Of a DNA stretch of 64,000 nt, positions 23,939-35,744 are shown in pieces. The stretch comes from Rhodocollybia butyracea (lineage: Eukaryota > Basidiomycota > Agaricomycetes > Agaricales > Omphalotaceae). Positions within the stretch are counted from its first letter, which is position 1. Each line of letters opens with the position of its first letter. The DNA lies in NCBI GenBank assembly GCA_015501585.1, contig JADNRY010000054.1, forward strand, positions 186,001-250,000, read 5' to 3'. The translations under genes were made by a program, and so were the position numbers. Below the pieces are notes generated by a model. The model saw only the letters and a program-made list of their open reading frames with translations. It did not search any database and was not told where the DNA came from.

Positions 23939-26900
23939 TCACCGAGCTCTTTCAGTTCCATCCAACAAGCTGTCGAATAATCCTTGTGCCGACTTTTCAT
24001 TCCGTAACTGAATCATATAAACGATACCCGTACGAGCACCTCTGTCGCTCAACTCTACCGCCACACCAGTTTTCCCTACTCTCTCAACACCATCCGTCAA
24101 TACAATCGTCGAAATCAAAACAGTATCGTGTTTATTGTCGGCCTTGACAACTAGCTGTTTAATGTTCGTTGGGCTTTCTCGATACAGGTTGAGTTTCGCA
24201 GAACCAAGAGACTTCCATTGGGCGTGCTGCTGCTTTAAAAACACTTTACATTTGAATGTAGCCGAGATAGCAGAGCTGACGGGGCCTGTAGGGAGAGAAG
24301 AGGACTCCGCTACTGGGGAGTTCGGAGGACTAGGATCGGCAAAAGAAGCTTCAGCAGAAGACATGGTACGGTTGAAAGTTGCCGATGGTAACAAGGTTCG
24401 TGGCTGTGGTGCATGAAGTGGAGGGTTGTTAAACGACTGCTGAGAGGACTGATGTCTTATCATGGGGTTATTGGGATTCATATTATTCGGAGGATAACCA
24501 TTAGGTGGCATGTTATTATAACGAGAACGGTCTTGCTGAGCCCCTGAAAGAGAACGCGTCGATGGAGGTCTTGTTCCACTAGGAGGATAGGTCTGCATAG
24601 GGGGTTCAGACGGAGGTCTTTGAGGTAGACCATCCATAAAAGGCGCTCGAGGCTGTGGGTGGTAGAAAGACGGCGGATGGCCCCCTTGGACTGGAGCACC
24701 AGACTGATTGGGCGGTGGAGGACCTGAGGAACCACTAGGATACGGAGGCTGCACAGGAATAGGGGGGTATGGAGGTTGCGTGGCCGGTCCCCCAGGATGA
24801 GGAGGTTGCAGGGGTCGCTTCATCGGAGGTGGCGGAGGCGCGGGTCCTCCACGACCAATGCCATAGGGATGCTGAGGGTGATGTTGTGAGTTGAGACTAG
24901 GATTACGCGAGACTGGAAACACTTGGCCGACACCAATGGAGCCACTCCGTGCTAATGGAGGGGTTTCGTGAGCCGATGGAAGTCGTTGGGGCTGAGTTGG
25001 CGGAGGAGAACCCACGTTATTCATCATCCTGGAAAACTGGTCATTGATAGACCCATTCTCCGAGGATCTGGGGGACTGTTGGTTGGAAAATGATGATGCA
25101 CGAGAGACTATCGACTCCATTCCTGGAGAGGGCAGTTGAGACAAAGGAGACGAAGTCCGACTCTCAGGAGAGTTGACATTTGGAGGAGACGGATAATTCG
25201 GTGGAGCATTCTGTACAGGGAGACCACCGAAGGATGGAAGTGGAGGTACAGGAGGAGGAGGCTGTTTTGAAACTGGGCCGACTGAGCTGGCGAACTCAAT
25301 GCACTCTTTGAAATCCTTCATCATTGTGTCTCGCGCTTGAGGAGATTCCAAGCTCAGCGTTAGTGTCTCCTTCCTCATAATGTGGACTTGCATTTCTATG
25401 TCTGTACCTGTGTTCAGTAGAGAAAAAATCTGGAGACATGGCTTACATACCTGATCCAAGTACTTCTGAGACGCGCAAAACTTTTCCAGCCAACGGAGGA
25501 TAACATAGCCACATGTCAGGTCCACTCGAACCCGCTGTTGCGCGCTCCTCGAGGGACATTCTCTCGCAAAGGAGGAACAAATCTGACAAGAGGAAGACGT
25601 GGGCCCGTCGATGTACTATTTCCTTCCCAGTTACCCGAGGGGTAACACGAACGGTTAAATCTACTGAGCAACGCAACTCACGCGTGTATGTCAGCGAGGG
25701 AGGCGTCATTTGCAGCTTGACAGCCTATTCGAAGTAAGCCAGTAGATTCGAGAAAGTGTTGATAATGAACGTACCTTATGAGTCATAGTAAAAATATCCA
25801 TGCAACGCGCTGTTGACAGTCGACGCTCTAATTCTGTGATGGGCATAGAAAGAGTAGCTGTAGAACCACGGCTAGTAGTCGTGGACACAGTATCTCGAGA
25901 TATTCGATCCCTGAAGCGAAGAATAAGTAGCGGTCAACGAGGACAATCGAAAGAAAAATCACCCAGACTTCCCGTTCTCTCCGGTAGAATTACTCTCGCT
26001 GCTTTGAGGATCAACATCACTCGTTTGTTGAGGTAAGGGGATGGGCTCAGGTTCGCCGCGCATGCTCTGTGTACGCATATCCAGTACAACCTCATCTTCG
26101 AGCTCATGAGACGAGGGACCTTGAGCAGAAAGGTTTTCAGATGACCCTACTCGCACATTCCCTCGTTCTTCTAGCGTATCAAGCAACCTGTCGAGCTTGT
26201 CTACAGCTCCAACAAGCAACTTGTGGTCACTCCGTCCAGGGGCAGTACTCTTGAGTAGTCGGCCATATAGCTTCTTATAATACTTTAGACGGCCTTTCGG
26301 TAACAAGAAAAGGGAGTCAAGTGTCCACTGATTATCAGGTCCCAACGATGGAGGGTTTGATGAAGAAAAGTTGACAAGAATAGGCGCTAGTTTAGGATTG
26401 GTTTGTACGGGATCCCACATATCAAAGCCTGACAGGAACTTGGAAGAGTATGTTGAGTACGGAGATTCAAGGTCATCGATCTGTACAAAATTCAGCGACA
26501 ACAAAGGAAACAGGAAGACAGCACTCGCCCATCGCATAAGTAGATCGCCTAAGGCTTTTGGAGACGATGGATTGGTACCAATCTCCTTAAGTTTCTGGGA
26601 CACGGATCAGTATGAAAATCATTTAGAAACCAAAGACTCACAGTAAGCAGTGAGCGATTGGCCTTGTAGATTGCCTCAATACTTCGAAACATTGTATCCA
26701 GCTCTGATGGCGGAAGATTGTTTCTGGACCATGCTGCAGCGACTTTCTACGGGAATGTCAGAAATTAAAAGATATCATTTACGCAGAAACAGACCCGTAT
26801 AATTCCTGTCAACTGATCAACATATGCCCTTTCTGTGTCTATAAGGTCATTCAGCGGGTTTGTCTTTTTGGGCTTGTCTGGAGTGGATGGAGAATTCGGG

Positions 26901-27160
26901 AAGTACGGAGAACTCGGAGTCAAGGAGACGGCTGTGGGTTGAAGTTGAAATCAGCAAAAAAAAAGTGAGATTGGAAAGATACATGACGAACAAAGAGGTT
27001 CAAGAGGAGCGAAAGTTGGCAAAGAACCTAGATGAGCAGGCCGCGATGACTCTGCATGTTTGGAGGGTGTCGGTGGAGGATGGTTTACTAAATTTTCAAA
27101 GTCATCAGGAGGAGGCGGCGGTAGTTTACTGTCTTTGTCGAGAGAAACGACGGTGTTCAT
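23939..27160 (-). CDS. Rho guanine nucleotide exchange factor (DH-PH)
   Basis: Activates Rho-type GTPases at growth sites. Order: Pro-rich start (KLPPPPPDDFENL); DH domain opening NPLNDLIDTERAYVDQLTGI (about 26870-26800) and continuing through LFLLPKGRLKYYKKLYGRLL near 26290; PH domain with AHVFLLSDLFLLCERM and DFKECIEFA (about 25700-25280). Then about 300 residues of Pro/Ser-rich disorder (long runs of PPPP and PYPP). A folded C-terminal domain of about 110 residues follows (SATFKCKVFLKQQHAQWKSL to SAQGLFDSLLDG), which looks PH-like/RanBD-like. Which GTPase it serves is not known; rac1 lies 17 kb away. Confidence 0.82.
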
Positions 27161-27509
27161 GAGGGTAGCGTAAAGTTTGAGCGATCAAATGCACCTTGTC
27201 CACACGTGCTTGAGCGTTCATCACACTGCCCAGCCAGGCCCAAATTATGAATACGCTGACAAGAATGTGTACGTATAGGATGCCGTTCCAAATATTGTTT
27301 GGGATGGTATCACCCAGGCGACAGTCTGTTCCTGGAGGGTAGGTTCCAACTTTCAAAACCGATGATAAAGGAAGTCCGTAAACATTAGGTTTACACTGTA
27401 CAGTAAGTACTCCGTATTGGAACAAAACGAGTAAAAATACATATGTAACAAGATGTTGTCCGCACCATGGAACTTCACGAAGCTCGATTACAGTAAAAGT
27501 ACATAGCAT
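27161..27509. promoter_or_regulatory. RhoGEF upstream region
   Basis: 349 bases between the Zn2Cys6 gene stop and the RhoGEF start, both on the minus strand. A 127-codon open frame with two hydrophobic stretches covers it, but I reject it as a gene (see rejected list). Confidence 0.35.
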
Positions 27510-30417
27510 TCAGTAGACACCACTCTGATCTCCGCTCATCCCAGTTGGTGGTGGTACCAGATCATGAGGAATCATCCATACAGAATTTGGCGGCACTGCA
27601 GGTGGACTAGAAACACTTGAAATACCTGATGAAGTCAAAGGCCCACCCTTTTCAAAAGGCGAACTAGAAGGCATAGGGACTCCAGCAGTACCATCTTCAT
27701 CTCCCTTCCGCCACAACGATGATGACGAGAACGGATACAACGGCGCGCCAACTTCCAGTGGTTGCTTATGGCCTGTCATCCTGACAATCTCCCGCATCAA
27801 CCCTTGCAAAAGTCGTTCCTGTCGAGCTAGAAACAAAACCGCCAGTATTAAGTCTCCGGTTAGACAATAGTAGACCGAACGACAAGACTTACTTCCAATG
27901 GGCGATTTTTCACCATACGCCAACATGGCGAACCTGCAGATGGGAAATGCAGTGTTTCCAAAAGATCGTACGCAATGAGACTTACCTTAGTACATTGATC
28001 TCGCCCCACACAGTGGACTCTCTGTCGCTATCCCCAATTTCAATGAAATACTTGCACAGTTGCACCTGGACTACTGCAGCCAAATACCAGCAAATCTACC
28101 GACCAAAATCAATCTCAACGACACAAAACAGTAAGGCAACATACGGTAACAAATGGGTGTAATCTTGTGATGTCCAGCGATGTAGCTGATAACATGTAAT
28201 AAGACGCCAGGATACATCTCGCCGAGTGAATACAGCGAGCGGTAGAGACGTTATTTGGATCATTGAAGTTCACATATGGGTTGTGCAGGGTGATTACAGC
28301 ACTGACAAAAACATCTATCAGGGAAAAAACTTACACCGAGGTAAAGGCTTACGCATGGGGAACTATGTGGACCATGTACAGGTCGGTGTCAAGGTTGTTT
28401 CCATCAGATGCATCTGTGACGCCGTTGTTATTCTTGAATATGTGTGGCAAGTTCTCCAAAAAGTCGCGCGAAACGAGTTTGTCAAGGGCCTCGAACCCCT
28501 CAAGATAAAAAGGATTCTGGCTCTTGCTAGGCGCGGTAGGAGCACGTAGACTGCCGCGAACATTGAAATCGGTGACTCTGCCGAATAGCATGACTGATTT
28601 AACCAGAAGAATGAAAGAGTCAGTGTACTGTGGTGGATGCCGGATAAAAACGTCAGGTGTCGCGATATCTTGGGGGTTGCTGGGTATTGCGTTCTAATTC
28701 CGAGTATTGTTAGTCTAGCAGAGAATTGACCATTGTCATTTACCTCGGTTTCGAAATCCTCATTGCGCAAAGGTAGTTCGGTCCCGATATCGCGCTCATC
28801 GACGGAATGAATCCAGCCTCCAACTGACGCTATTCGATCAAACAAGATAGTCATCCACCATGTTCGGCGCCTTGACTCCAAGTCCCGCAAATCTTTTGGG
28901 GGTGCAAGATATGCACCCGGAGAATTATTGCCATGAGTAGAAAATGTCCCTGGGTAGTTTAGACGAAGTGGTACGCTCACTCGCGTCTGGAATGCTGCAA
29001 AAATCCAGACTTCTACCCAACGGCCCTCTTGATAAAAGTACCATGATAACAGAATGCAGGCCTGCATGACAGAGAATATATCTTCACCTGTCAAACGAAG
29101 TCAATTTCGCGAGTAGTTTGGATATTTTATTGCTTACCTGTGCTCATACACTTATCAATATAGTGGCGTGTTTTTGAAGCATGCCAATCCCCGAAACTGT
29201 CACTGCAGGACGAAGAGCATCATGAACGGGCAAGAACACATCGATGTGCTAGGCTAAGCTATAACGTACCGTCGTGTCCCATCAGGTAAGGTTATCACAT
29301 TTTGGGGGACCATCGCGACGCCGACGCACACTGCATACAAAACTCAGATTAATTAATGAGCGTGAGCGTGAATACTCACAATGGCATGAAGAATAGCGGA
29401 ATGAGGAAAGCCAGCATCTCTAGGAGATAAGAGCATCGAGGCAAGAAAGGAAGGTCGATGAAGTACTCTTGAGCCACATGGATCGCATCTGAAGAATACT
29501 TCTATACTGCAAGGAGAGGATGGATGTCAATCGTAGTAATGCATACTAACCGTTGCTAGTCTTACTAATGATTCAATGTTGCAGGATCAGGAAGGTCAGG
29601 ATTCCATCCAGAGAATAACAACTCCATGAAGGGATCCCCGTTCGTAGAAAGGTCGGGACTTGAGCTCTCATTACGCTGCGATAGGTCTGTCATCGAAAGC
29701 GAAGCATGGGGAAGTGAAATTCCTTGTGAGGAAGGGCTCTGTGAAGAATTGGATTGAGGAGTGCTTGGTTGATCGGTGGCCTGCTTGTCGTATAATTTAT
29801 TCTTTAAAGAAGCTGAACTCCATGAATCAAAAGGTTCTACGGAAAATAGACATTAACGCACTGATCTGTTCCTCCAGTTGTCTAATTTTATCTACGGGAT
29901 CCGTTTCTGGAGCCAAAGTCAGTCCTTCCACTGGATCGTATGAACATTGAGGTTCAGTTGGATGCCTACGGGAGCATTACGAGTCGGATAGACGACAGAT
30001 GGGGAGCAGGACGTACGCATATCCAACAGGGGCTGGAACACTGATAAGTGCTTGCCATTGTCTATCTCGAGTAAAAACCAATGTCGATCGTGAATGGAAT
30101 AGAAAAGACCCACTTGACGCAAGTTGCACAGTGAGGCCTGGCCGCGTCGCATTTCTTGAAAGATTAAGAGTACTTGAGTAAGCTGGAGTAATGGCGAAAC
30201 CCAATCCGCTCACTAATTTTCTCTTTCTGCAGGAGCGACACGCCTAAAATTCACCCGACATGCCCGCTCAGTCGCGCGCCAAAAATCAATAAAGATAGTT
30301 ATGTACCTGTATCACAAGTCAGCGCGCGGGTTTGTACGATACAGAGCACACGATACGCACCTGGTTTCTACGAAGTGCAGGTCTATTATTCTGCGAGCTC
30401 GTTGTGGCCTTCGGCAT
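27510..30417 (-). CDS. Zn2Cys6 transcription factor with fungal-specific domain
   Basis: Exon 1 from ATG at 30417 reads MPKATTSSQNNRPALRRNQ, then after an intron ACRSCRKRKL, after another KCDAARPHCATC: the six-cysteine binuclear zinc cluster, CX2CX6C plus the second triplet. A short coiled-coil-like piece follows (EGLTLAPETDPVDKIRQLEE). The fungal-specific regulatory domain includes MTGEDIFSVMQACILLSWYF and RRRTWWMTILFDRIASVGGW. The tail is Ser/Pro-rich, ending TGMSGDQSGVY, stop at 27510. Target genes unknown. Introns after NQ and KL sit at the same place as in the second regulator at 36908-39739. Confidence 0.85.
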
Positions 30418-30831
30418 AGGGACAGTCTTTGTGGCGGAAGTTTACGATGAGCACAAAAGGCTGCAAAGGTGTCGAATATCAAACTATGCCTTTATGGTGG
30501 TGGAAACTGTTAAAGGCCGACAACAACTTATAATTCTGCACGTGTGCGAATCTGAGGAAGATTCAAGACAGTGATGGAAACAATCAGTTTTAAAAGCTCA
30601 AGTTATGAGTTAAATCAGATGCAGTTATTCATTATGATACTACGTATTTACTCGTTACTATAATTCCAACGTGAGGAAGCAGTACCTGCTACTCGAAACT
30701 CTCGAGCAGAACACACAAAATCGGGACTCTAATACTTATTGTCCGTGGTAAGTATAAAGCAGCACAGCATGGTGGGTCCTTAAGATCTACAGGCAAAACG
30801 TAAGCAATATCCGTTCAGGTCGGTCAATAGC
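30418..30831. other. Intergenic region
   Basis: Upstream of the Zn2Cys6 gene and downstream of the YjbQ-family gene. No coding pattern or repeats seen. Confidence 0.3.
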
Positions 30832-31627
30832 TTACAGTATGGTTGCAACCACTGTTCTAGTGTGAGCTAGATGTCTAAACTCGGTCAGATATATTCCTGT
30901 GAGACTATTTCAAGCAGCTAGAAAGCCCACAGAGGATAAATTATCACCTTGCCAGGTACCAAGATTGAGTGCTCCATTTGTGATTGGCATGGATACAGTC
31001 GATCCAACCAGACTGGATTTCGTATGAGAAACGCTATCAGGCTCATATGAGATAGATCAGAATCCACAGACATCTTACTTACGAGTCGCTGTTTAACGAG
31101 ACCCGTTCGGTAAGGATCCTGAATCAGATTTGAAACGATGGAGGGACCCACTCAGGACCTTCGTCCGTATGTCGCCAGTTCAGACTTTCCGGAACTACGC
31201 TGTCCAAAGCCATGTCCATGTCTACGTACGGGAATCAATCTTTTTAAGGAGGATTGGTAGATGAGAAACGGACCTCGTCTTACATCTGTATCACCAAACA
31301 TGATGAGAACAAAAGGCAGCATGATTGGAAGGTAAAAATCCAACCGGGATCCCAGTTTTCGTTGATTGTAAGAGCACAAGACGTGTGTTTTCTGAATCGC
31401 AAAATCAATCCCGGTGAGGAGATTATACCGGATAGTGACTCAACACGAAAAGGAAAAGCATCCCAACCTGGAGATTCACTGTTCGATAAGTAACTGAACC
31501 TTGCAACTCCAAGGCCACTCACCTGGACATCCTGGAGTCCAGGCCGAATTTGAGAAAGAACATCGTCAGTGATTAGATGACACCCCTTGGCTCTGCGATC
31601 TAGTGTAAACGTCTTTTGCCATCCCAT
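30832..31627 (-). CDS. YjbQ/UPF0047-family protein
   Basis: Family linked to a secondary thiamine-phosphate synthase activity in bacteria; its fungal role is not established. The joined exons give MGWQKTFTLDRRAKGCHLIT, VGMLFLFVKHTSCALTINEN, DMDMALDSVVPESLNWRHTD, EGPE, then SHTKSSLVGSTVSMPITNGA, LNLGTWQGIYLTEFRH and the end TVVATIL, stop at 30832. The conserved His/Thr/Asn and TDEGPE motifs are intact. VGMLFLFV sits on a 23-base microexon (31446-31468). An in-frame ATG at 31753 would add 42 residues containing basic and aromatic residues, possibly a targeting leader; I chose 31627 because family members start there. Confidence 0.82.
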
Positions 31628-32279
31628 GATGAATGAACGAAAATAGTATCGGGCGCCAAATGTACTAATGGTTATTTGGGCGCCTTTACGAAAGCGCGGA
31701 AGCGAGCAAAAATTGTGGACTAGACGGGGTCGGTCGGGATGAACCGCGACCATGGTGGATCAGACGATTTGGAAGTCGGACATTTCAGATAATCGACTCC
31801 TGATGTATTGATTTCCGGGTGTAGCGCACTTCCCTGGCATACCGGTACTCAAGACCTCGCTAGATGCCAATATCCATACCCATTGGTCAATAGTCAATGC
31901 TCAACCAATAAATTTTCAGTATGACAACGAAAACTATGGTATGTACCAATTGAATTGGAGGGCTTGTGAAGGTCAATGTGGATACATAGATTGAGAAGAG
32001 CTACGCCGGGACAGCTGGCACTTTGAGGTATTTATCCAACAAAGTGGGCAAAAACTACACCCATTATCCAAGAATCGGGCGTGATTTTGCTGTATCCCAA
32101 AGAGAGCGAATTGAGTCGCCACCATATTTATGCATAAAATGGGGAAGGACATAGTCTGAGGCATGCTCGACCTACAGCACAGTAGCACTGGCATGACAAT
32201 ATCTTGATCTTCAGAATCAGTAGATATACCTAGTTCCACGTCAGGCACTCACCTACCAGACACCAGTTAACATGCAGTA
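31628..32279. other. Intergenic region
   Basis: Holds the YjbQ-family promoter (or its alternative N-terminal extension to 31753) and the 3' end of the CPSF30-like gene. No other support for coding; a 91-codon minus frame at 31973-32248 shows no motif. Confidence 0.3.
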
Positions 32280-33355
32280 CTACTCATCTATTCCAAACTT
32301 TCGGCGTTCCAGTCCGCCTCGATTTCCAGGAATATTTTTGTTGCGGCAGTGGTTCGCATAGTGTCCTTTCTCCCCACACTTGGAAAAATCAGAATAAGAA
32401 GAACAGAAGGATGAAGAATAAGCTTACCTTGAAACAAAGCACCTCATCTAGGTTTCTCCGAGAGGCTGCATTATTGACTCCAGGAGCAACGGACGGTGGA
32501 CCTGTTGCGCCTGAGCGATCAAAGTCTGCATAACGGCCATAGCCTGGTGGAGGCGGTCCAAGATCACGGTTTGAGGGCGGAGAAGGCGGGTCGTAGGCTT
32601 TCGGTGGAGGAAGGCCAGGTTTGGGACTGTATATTGTCAGAGAACATTTAGTTCACAGCATGTTCGTTTACTCACTGGCCTTTGGGACATTCCGGCCCCA
32701 ACGGACAAAATCCACTGAGATAAAGTTGACAGGCTACACGACGGACATGTTTTCGAGGACAGGTAGGGCCTAGAGGGATATATCAGCAAAATTACTCCTG
32801 AAATAAACTTTCAACACGCACCAAGTTTACAAAACCCACGGTTATAATCAGGACATTCTACTTTGCGCTCTTTCGGGTGAGCATACAGACACTCGTCTCC
32901 AGCTGAACAATATCCGTACTTTGCGTACCACCAGCACTCGGGCATACGCCTTAGATTATACTCGTGCAGAAACTCGCAAGCATCCCCTTTCTTACAGAGT
33001 CCTCGAAGCCAATGTTTACAGACAGTTGCAAGCCGTTCACGTTCACGAGGATGCGTTGGAAGCTGTTTAGGTGGCTGGAAATTTTGTGCAGAAGGTATCG
33101 TGTGCCGTAGAGGACAATGAAGAGGCCCCAGCGGACACCCTGCAGGGGTTAAAGCCAAACGACATATCTGGTCGTCTACTCATGCGTTTTAGCAATTATT
33201 TTACGAGGATGTATTCAAAAATATGTACCTTTGTCGAGTTTGATGTTAAGCTCCGATTTGATCAAGTTCTCAGCAGCAAAATTATTCTGATGAAACTGTG
33301 GATTTATTAAATCTCTAAGTGGTGAAGGGCCCGCCAGAGGATTCGCAGTGGACAT
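32280..33355 (-). CDS. YTH1: mRNA 3'-end processing factor CPSF30/Yth1 (CCCH zinc fingers)
   Basis: Subunit of the cleavage and polyadenylation factor; binds the poly(A) signal. Starts MSTANPLAGPSPLRDLINPQ at 33355. CCCH fingers in a row: CPLGPLHCPLRH, CKHWLRGLCKKGDACEFLH, CWWYAKYGYCSAGDECLYAH, CPDYNRGFCKLG with a following CPRKH, and CQLYLSGFCPLGPECPKG-like. At the end is a CCHC zinc knuckle, CFKCGEKGHYANHC, which an intron splits after FK. End LERRKFGIDE, stop at 32280. Five fingers plus one knuckle is the usual architecture. About six exons; it is divergent from the P450 gene with 99 bases between starts. Confidence 0.92.
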
Positions 33356-33454
33356 TATGGTTTCAATAAAAGAGGTCGGCGCTGAGTCAGCCACACGAAA
33401 CCGGCTATTTACCCCGGCCTCGCCGAATCGGTGTCTTAACTTCGAACGGCGATC
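33356..33454. promoter_or_regulatory. Bidirectional promoter, CPSF30 and P450 genes
   Basis: 99 bases between divergent starts (33355 minus, 33455 plus). GC-rich CCCCGGCCTCGCCG core; no TATA box seen. Confidence 0.35.
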
Positions 33455-35713
33455 ATGCTGTTTTGGCTAGCGTTATTTTGCGCCTCAATCATTTTCGTGT
33501 TCAAGTTGGGCAAAAATATTTTCTACACCAAGCTTCATAATCTTCCACTTCCTCCAGGTCCCAAGGCTTCTTGGTTTGGAAAGGTCAAGTTACCTACTTC
33601 GTTTGCATGGCGCACATACGCTGAATGGAGGGACACTTATGGCACGTTCGCTCATTTCGAGTTTTCTATCTCTTGACTTTTGGTGCTTATAGGGGATATG
33701 ATATATATCTACATCTTTGGGAATCCAATATTGGTCTTGAACTCAGCTCAAGCTATCTCTGATTTACTAGAAAAACGTAGCGTAAACTATTCCTCAAGAC
33801 CTATCAGGTTTTATGCCATTCAACTGTTTGCATATACTTTTGACTGATTCTCGGACGTGAGGACCATGGTGGTTGAGCTGTACGTCCACTTTTAGATTTT
33901 TACGCTTCCATAAAGTGTTGATGTGTTCGCAGAATCGGCTGGGATTGGCTTTTCTCGTCCATGCCATACGGAAATATCTGGAAGGTATTCAGGGAGTGCT
34001 TATAGCTTATATACTTACCTACATGCAACGTGCAATTTAGCAACATCGGAACCTATTTATGAAGTATTTTCCTTCCAACGGATTTCACGACCGCCATCGT
34101 TCATTGCAGGCAGAGGAAGTACATACACTTCTACGAAACCTTCTCCATGACCCTGCCCAATTTAGTTACTATATAAGAAGGTCGGAGGAGTTATCCAGTT
34201 GCAAGTCGATATTTACACGCCTCCAGGACTTCAGCTGCGATTATCGTCAAGTTGACCTACGGGATAAATATCGACCAGCACATAGATGAGGGTGGCGACA
34301 ATTATGTTACTTTGGCAGATAAAGCTATATCCAGGTAACGCACCATTTCGGATGCTGTAATCATGCCGACTGCTTACAGTGAAAAAAGTCTTCGCTCAGC
34401 AGGCCTCTTCGGCTCATTTCTCGTGGACTACATTCCGATGCTGAGTAGGTGCCCAGCCATCGTTATTAGTTTCATCAGTTTATATTTGCGGAGAGCACAT
34501 CCCCAAATGGTTTCCAGGCGCGCATTGGAAGAGGCAAGCGCTCGAATGGAGAAAGACTGTTGACAAAATGGTAGCTGTTCTTTTAACTTGTTTATAAGTT
34601 TCTAAACTGGTTGCAGGCCAACGTTCCGTTCAACATAGCGAAGACCAGGATGGTTAGTCTTCCCCATTTTGGTTAATGGCTGACAATCATAATCCAATTA
34701 TTCACTAGGCTCAAGGAAATACAGTGTACTCGATTGTTGGCGAAGAATTGGAAGCCATAGCCTCTGGTAGGACAGACGGGGATGAGATCTTGATAAGGAA
34801 CATGGCTGCCACTACATACACAGGTTTGTTTGAGGACTATACTCTGCATAAACTCATACTATCGCAGCGGGAGCTGACACCGTGGTTTCTTCAATTACAT
34901 CCTTACTGTTGGCGATGTGCTGTTCAAAGCCCGAAGTGCAAAACAAAGCACAGAGAGAGCTTGACCAACTTGGCCGACTGCCAGTCTTCTCTGATAGAAG
35001 TCAGCTTCCGTATATCGTAAGAACCTTTCGCTTGTCGTACGGTAGCTGATTGATATCATAGGAGTGCATTTGCCATGAATTGCTGAGGTGGAATCCTGTT
35101 GTTCCCCTTTCACTTGCACGCTGTGTGTCGAAAGAAGATGAGTATCGAGGTTACAGGATACCAAAGGGCACTACGGTTATTCCCAACGTCTGGGCAATAC
35201 TGCATGACCCGTAAGATTGTTTATTGTATACTGTGAATCTAGCAGTCGTTGATATGCTTACAGGAGTGTTTATCCAAATCCTTTCGAATTCGATCCCGAA
35301 CGTTTCATGGACCCAGAAAAAAATGCAGCTCGAGGAATCAACACCTTTCCTGATGCTGTTTTTGGATTTGGAAGGCGGTGAGTTACGCTATTTCTTTGAG
35401 TAACCCTCCCTCATGGTTATCAGTACGTGTCCCGGACGTTCGTTTGCGTTCGATCTACTGTGGATTGCTGTGGCGTCGATTCTTGCTGTTTTTGACATAT
35501 CCCCACCTCTCAATGAAAGTGGTCAGCCTATACATTTGGAACCACTTTTCTCTTCTGGCCTGATAAGGTAAGTAGCTTCTCTCAACTAATGAAATGTTTG
35601 ACGAATGCGTACTCGTTGACAGCCATCCCTGTCCGTTTGATTGTCAAATCACTCCTCGTTCCGCGGATGCTGTTGCTGCGATCCTTGAAACTTCTGACGA
35701 AAAATTCGAATGA
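33455..35713 (+). CDS. Cytochrome P450 monooxygenase
   Basis: ER-bound haem monooxygenase; substrate unknown. N-terminal anchor MLFWLALFCASIIFVFKL, then the Pro-rich hinge LPLPPGPKASWFG. Joined exons give GWDWLFSSMPYGNIWKQHRN, the I-helix AGADTVVSSITS, the K-helix ECICHELLRWNP (ExxR), and the haem loop FGFGRRTCPGRSFAF with the Cys ligand. End ILETSDEKFE, stop at 35711. About 14 exons, including an 18-base microexon (33862-33879). One intron (33642-33692) seems to need a GC donor. All key residues are present, so the gene looks intact. It ends 31 bases from the prephenate dehydratase stop. Confidence 0.88.
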
Positions 35714-35744
35714 TGAGGGCTAATGTAACGCGTAATGCATGTAT

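Noticed and set aside
27126..27509. 127-codon minus-strand frame with two hydrophobic stretches between the Zn2Cys6 and RhoGEF genes
   Set aside because: It starts right after the regulator stop, overlaps the RhoGEF start in another frame and has no recognisable motif. It is more likely the RhoGEF leader.
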